A stretch of 64,000 nt of DNA, taken from positions 261,951 to 325,950 of the forward strand of contig NZ_DLHM01000005.1 in assembly GCF_002483205.1 (NCBI RefSeq). Direction: 5' to 3'. The DNA is from Flavihumibacter sp. UBA7668 (GTDB lineage Bacteria > Bacteroidota > Bacteroidia > Chitinophagales > Chitinophagaceae). Below are positions 62,101 to 64,000 of the stretch, one piece after another (the stretch's first letter is position 1; every line of letters begins with the position of its first letter). The position numbers were made by a program, and so were the translations under genes. The notes beneath the pieces were generated by a model. It saw only the letters and a program-made list of their open reading frames with translations. It did no database searches and was not told where the DNA came from.

Positions 62101-62632
62101 CATCCATTATGCAGTGGATGGTGCGGCAAGGATGCGGCTGATCCTGCTGGATTTGCTGGAATATTCGCGTGCCGGGCGGACTGAGTTGAAACTGGAGCGG
62201 GTGGATCTGAATTTGCTGCTCGGGGATGTACGGCAATTATTGCAGGTACCCTTGCGCGAATCGGGTGCGGTGCTGGAACTGGGCGATCTGCCGGTGCTGC
62301 AAACCAGTTTGATTCCGCTGCAACAGGTATTCGTCAACCTGATCAGCAATGCGATCAAATACAGTCGGGAGGGGGTGCCTCCGGTGATTCGGGTATCGGC
62401 TGCGCTGGTGGATGGCCATTGGCAGTTTTCCGTTTGCGATAACGGGATCGGCATTGAGGAGGAGTACTATCAGAAGATCTTCCTTATTTTTCAGCGGCTG
62501 CAGGTGAAGAGCGATGCGGGCGGTTCCGGAGTTGGCCTTTCGATCACCCGCAAAATCATCGAACGACTCGGCGGCCGCATCTGGCTCGAATCCATTCCCG
62601 GTTCCGGCTCCTGCTTTTTTTTCACCCTTTAG
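59174..62632 (+). CDS. Large soluble multi-PAS/GAF sensor histidine kinase
   Basis: A 1,152-aa kinase with the same modules as the divergent gene but fewer of them. Two PAS units (~15-275) are followed by a shortened GAF-like segment (~280-415) and four PAS units (~420-905). HisKA has phospho-His945 in IASHDLQEPLRMVTGF. HATPase has NLISNAIKYSREG, SVCDNGIGIEEEYY and SGVGLSITRKI. No membrane helix is seen. High similarity of the last PAS and kinase core to the neighbour points to an old duplication followed by gain or loss of PAS units. Its stop TAG overlaps the first base of repeat copy D. No receiver gene is adjacent on its strand. Confidence 0.93.
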   Translation: MLNNNSVPYKGEFYNFMLPGLFESVFAAITNPCLLLEPDVPNFQIITANQAYLDITGTKLEDIQNRSFFEAFPLNPAEMEADGVPNLRQSLTDVITTGSVQYMHQQKYDLPIRSSTTAFELRYWDVVNSPVRNEQGELIALLHTVTDVTEKVLFDRKLRLNENRLHSLVQEGSDLIAILDLNANYNYVSPTSLAVLGLDPRELVGKNAFDYIHEGDRVSVMEQFRRIESESRILLEPFRFQHANGAWHWIETIAVNLLQDPSINGIVVNSRDITHRIKAERQKQVLADISLVFNESGPFVETLKEMVDLLSSKGPYAIVECWLTDPQSRQLNLLAKFGAKEEEGNADWKELVMQAIKTGEPVKRSGVYAIPLYHHQGINAVLVTVSSEGEEEQDFILRSAGIRSFIGGEIYRKQLEHELNQVFSLSEDIICIASFQGYFKKLNPAAMRMLGYSEAELLSRPWISFIHPDDKRIIEERFSLPPVSGERYFFEVRFLSAEGKIIWINLTLTASVEEQLFYGTGKDSTDKKKLEDLLAKSLQLAQIGSWELDLQQPGEGSLYLSEITRSILEIPPDQPVSLAEGIDFYTGDSRERLEAALQDLMNGGREYDLELLMRTAGGKGKWVRAIGRSEWRNNTCVRIFGSFQDIHAAKLAQIAVRNSEEKLRLVMNGALDAIVSIDTEERITFWNSSAETIFGWTAAEVMGLPLSEFIVPAAYRGRHSQGMKRYLATGESQILNQLLELPAVRRNGEEFPIELTVIPIRQEGEISFCAFIRDITDRKKADQNLRDSKERFEKVAQATNDAIWDWDLVAGSIYRGAGFDRLLGYEVESVRTIRESWWDHVHADDQAEVQRSMEEAMADREVSHWEMEYRLVRADSEVISVLNRGMIIRNQQGEVVRMVGALSDITYRKEFELSLRNLNQELIRTNEELAGSNQELEQFAFIASHDLQEPLRMVTGFLSQLQRKYGPQLDEKARQYIHYAVDGAARMRLILLDLLEYSRAGRTELKLERVDLNLLLGDVRQLLQVPLRESGAVLELGDLPVLQTSLIPLQQVFVNLISNAIKYSREGVPPVIRVSAALVDGHWQFSVCDNGIGIEEEYYQKIFLIFQRLQVKSDAGGSGVGLSITRKIIERLGGRIWLESIPGSGSCFFFTL

Positions 62633-62733
62633 GTGTCAGACACCAGTGAGACAGGTATCAGACATATGTCTAAGAGTGTTCTAACATGTATCTGATACCT
62701 CTCTAACAGCGTTCTAACACCTGTCTGACACCT
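62631..62733. repeat. Dispersed intergenic repeat, copy D (full, rearranged core)
   Basis: The ends AGGTGTCAGACA (62,631-62,642) and TGTCTGACACCT (62,722-62,733) are exact inverted repeats, with the outer CCTAATCCG also shared with copy C. Inside, AGGTATCAGA (62,653) pairs with TCTGATACCT (62,691-62,700), and GACATATGTC (62,661-62,670) is a palindrome, giving nested stems. Two units of the GTTCTAACA type remain. Confidence 0.85.
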
Positions 62734-62750
62734 AATCCGTAAATTGCAGC

Positions 62751-63485
62751 ATGCTTTTCTTTAAGAAAAAAACGCAGCCCCGAATCGACCTCTCCGGAAT
62801 TGGTACCGATATGCACTCCCACCTGCTGCCCGGAATTGATGACGGCGCTCCCGATGCAGAAACAGGCTTACAACTCCTTACCGGCCTCCAGGAACTCGGC
62901 CTCCAGGGATTCATTACCACCCCCCATATTCTCTGGGATCTGTATAAAAACACCAACCAGACGATCGAACCCGCAAGACATACCCTGCAGGCTGAATTAA
63001 CCCGCACCAATAATCCGGCTACCCTCTCCGCCGCAGCCGAATACCTGATTGATGATTATTTCTCGCGCCTCTTACAGAATAAAGCCCCCCTTCGCTGCCT
63101 GCGCGACAACTATGTACTGGTTGAATTCTCTTTCGTCAACCTGCCATTCGACTGGAAACAGGTTTTCTTTGACCTGCAAATCCAGGGCTATCAGCCCGTT
63201 CTCGCACATCCTGAACGCTATTCCTACCTCTTCAACAAATGGACGGTTTTTGATGAACTGCGCGATATGGGAATCCTGTTACAGGTCAACCTGAACTCCC
63301 TTACCGGCTATTACGGCAAACCCATGCTGCAACAGGCGCAACAACTGATTAAACAGAATAGAATCGCCTTCCTCGGCTCAGATATGCATCACCAGCGGCA
63401 CCTCGATGCCCTTCGCCAATCAACCAGTCTCATGCCTCTCGTACAGGAAACCCTGGCCTCCCCTACCTGGATCGGCTTTCGCTAA
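62751..63485 (+). CDS. CpsB/YwqE-type PHP tyrosine-protein phosphatase
   Basis: A 244-aa PHP-fold metal-dependent phosphatase of the CpsB/CapC family. These enzymes remove phosphate from Wzc-type tyrosine kinases in capsule systems. Metal-site motifs are TDMHSHLLPGIDDGA near residues 19-33, GFITTPHI, the Glu in VLVEFSF, QPVLAHPERY and FLGSDMHH. This order is diagnostic for the family. The window has two Wzc-like kinases with Tyr-rich tails but no low-molecular-weight phosphatase, so this is the best candidate to reset them. It follows repeat copy D. Confidence 0.93.
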   Translation: MLFFKKKTQPRIDLSGIGTDMHSHLLPGIDDGAPDAETGLQLLTGLQELGLQGFITTPHILWDLYKNTNQTIEPARHTLQAELTRTNNPATLSAAAEYLIDDYFSRLLQNKAPLRCLRDNYVLVEFSFVNLPFDWKQVFFDLQIQGYQPVLAHPERYSYLFNKWTVFDELRDMGILLQVNLNSLTGYYGKPMLQQAQQLIKQNRIAFLGSDMHHQRHLDALRQSTSLMPLVQETLASPTWIGFR

Positions 63486-63486
63486 A

Positions 63487-64000
63487 CTACCGGGATCGGG
63501 TGCATTCCAGCGCAACTGCACCAAGAAAACGGCTTTCATTTTCCACCAGCCGAAACATGGGATCCGGACTGTCATTAAAACTGCAACGGCGAATCTGCGC
63601 GAAGCCCGCATTTTTTAATTCTTCCGCCAGCGAGGCATGATCCCACATCCACAGATGATTGGCATTACCCATGTATGAAGAAATGAATCCTTTCAACCCC
63701 CGGGGCCGCTCTTCCAGTCCAAAAATCATATTCCGGATGAATTTGATACTGGCCGATGCCTGTCCCGCTTCCAATGATTGAAGATACCCACGTGCCATTT
63801 GCTCCAGATCCGGAACCACCAGCCGAAACGGCGCTCCGGGTTTCAATATTTTAAAGGAATTCTTTAACGCAACACGGAGATCATTCAGTGAAAGATGCTC
63901 AAGTGTATGTGAACAATACAGCCCATCACAGGACTGATCGTCCACCGGCAATCCCCTGATAATATCACCATATTGCACATTGGCCGGAAAATTCGTGTTC
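63487..64000 (-). CDS. Class I SAM-dependent methyltransferase, 5' end outside window
   Basis: The minus-strand frame runs off the window edge, still open at 64,000 (NTNFPANVQYGDIIRGLP), so the N-terminal SAM-binding glycine loop is not visible. The visible part has the Methyltransf_11-like post-motifs DGLYCSHTLEHLSLNDLRVA, ILKPGAPFRLVVPDLEQMA and a C-terminal ELKNAGFAQIRRC. This form is common in polysaccharide clusters. The GTG at 63,978 is internal, not a likely start. It is tail-to-tail with the phosphatase gene, 1 bp apart. Confidence 0.85.
   Translation of the reverse strand, partial: NTNFPANVQYGDIIRGLPVDDQSCDGLYCSHTLEHLSLNDLRVALKNSFKILKPGAPFRLVVPDLEQMARGYLQSLEAGQASASIKFIRNMIFGLEERPRGLKGFISSYMGNANHLWMWDHASLAEELKNAGFAQIRRCSFNDSPDPMFRLVENESRFLGAVALECTRSR

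Overview
The window looks like a chromosomal segment of a Bacteroidota bacterium, probably close to Chitinophagaceae. The signs are an UpxY/NusG-type antiterminator, Wza-like lipoproteins paired with Wzc-like kinases ending in Gly-Tyr repeats, candidate TAnnTTTG -7 boxes, few Shine-Dalgarno-like sequences, and very large soluble PAS/GAF histidine kinases. No organism name can be fixed from sequence alone. Almost the whole window is a surface-polysaccharide locus read on the + strand.

Region 1 (1-25,953) holds the antiterminator, a first Wza/Wzc export pair and a fused ABC flippase. Next comes an aldolase/CMP-sugar synthetase/HAD-phosphatase trio that probably makes and activates an unusual 2-keto-3-deoxy sugar acid. 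A long chain of glycosyltransferases, acetyltransferases and epimerases follows, often with start and stop codons overlapping. It also contains a secreted LamG protein, an O-antigen polymerase/ligase on the opposite strand, an asparagine synthetase homologue, and gmd plus fcl for GDP-L-fucose. A LuxR-type response regulator (26,020) separates it from region 2.

Region 2 (26,881-48,993) begins with a small glycosyltransferase, a UDP-sugar dehydrogenase and a 4-epimerase (UDP-GalNAcA route). A second Wza/Wzc pair follows, then a markedly AT-rich cassette (about 29.65-45.5 kb). The cassette has its own Wzx and Wzy, several glycosyltransferases, a UDP-glucuronate-type epimerase and, strikingly, homologues of both MurA and MurB. 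The pair suggests a UDP-N-acetylmuramic-acid-like precursor dedicated to the polysaccharide. The cluster ends with pglC-pglD-pglE-pglF homologues, which would make UDP-di-N-acetylbacillosamine and load the first phosphosugar onto the lipid carrier. Base composition changes inside genes at both cassette edges, which suggests allele replacement by recombination in shared flanks.

Region 3 (48,994-53,582) is a small accessory island. It has a RelE/ParE-type toxin-antitoxin pair, an RHH/PIN pair whose toxin has lost its first catalytic Asp, a decayed TylF-like methyltransferase, and a RloA/RloB-like ATPase/TOPRIM pair typical of phage defence. Copies of an apparently undescribed intergenic repeat (about 11-bp tandem units, with 13-bp inverted ends in full copies) occur at both island edges, inside it, and again at 62.6 kb.

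Region 4 (53,581-64,000) holds a CheY-like regulator, two divergent paralogous PAS/GAF histidine kinases (1,633 and 1,152 aa), a CpsB/Wzb-type PHP tyrosine phosphatase that could reverse Wzc phosphorylation, and a methyltransferase cut by the window end. No tRNA, rRNA, CRISPR array or intact transposase was recognised.
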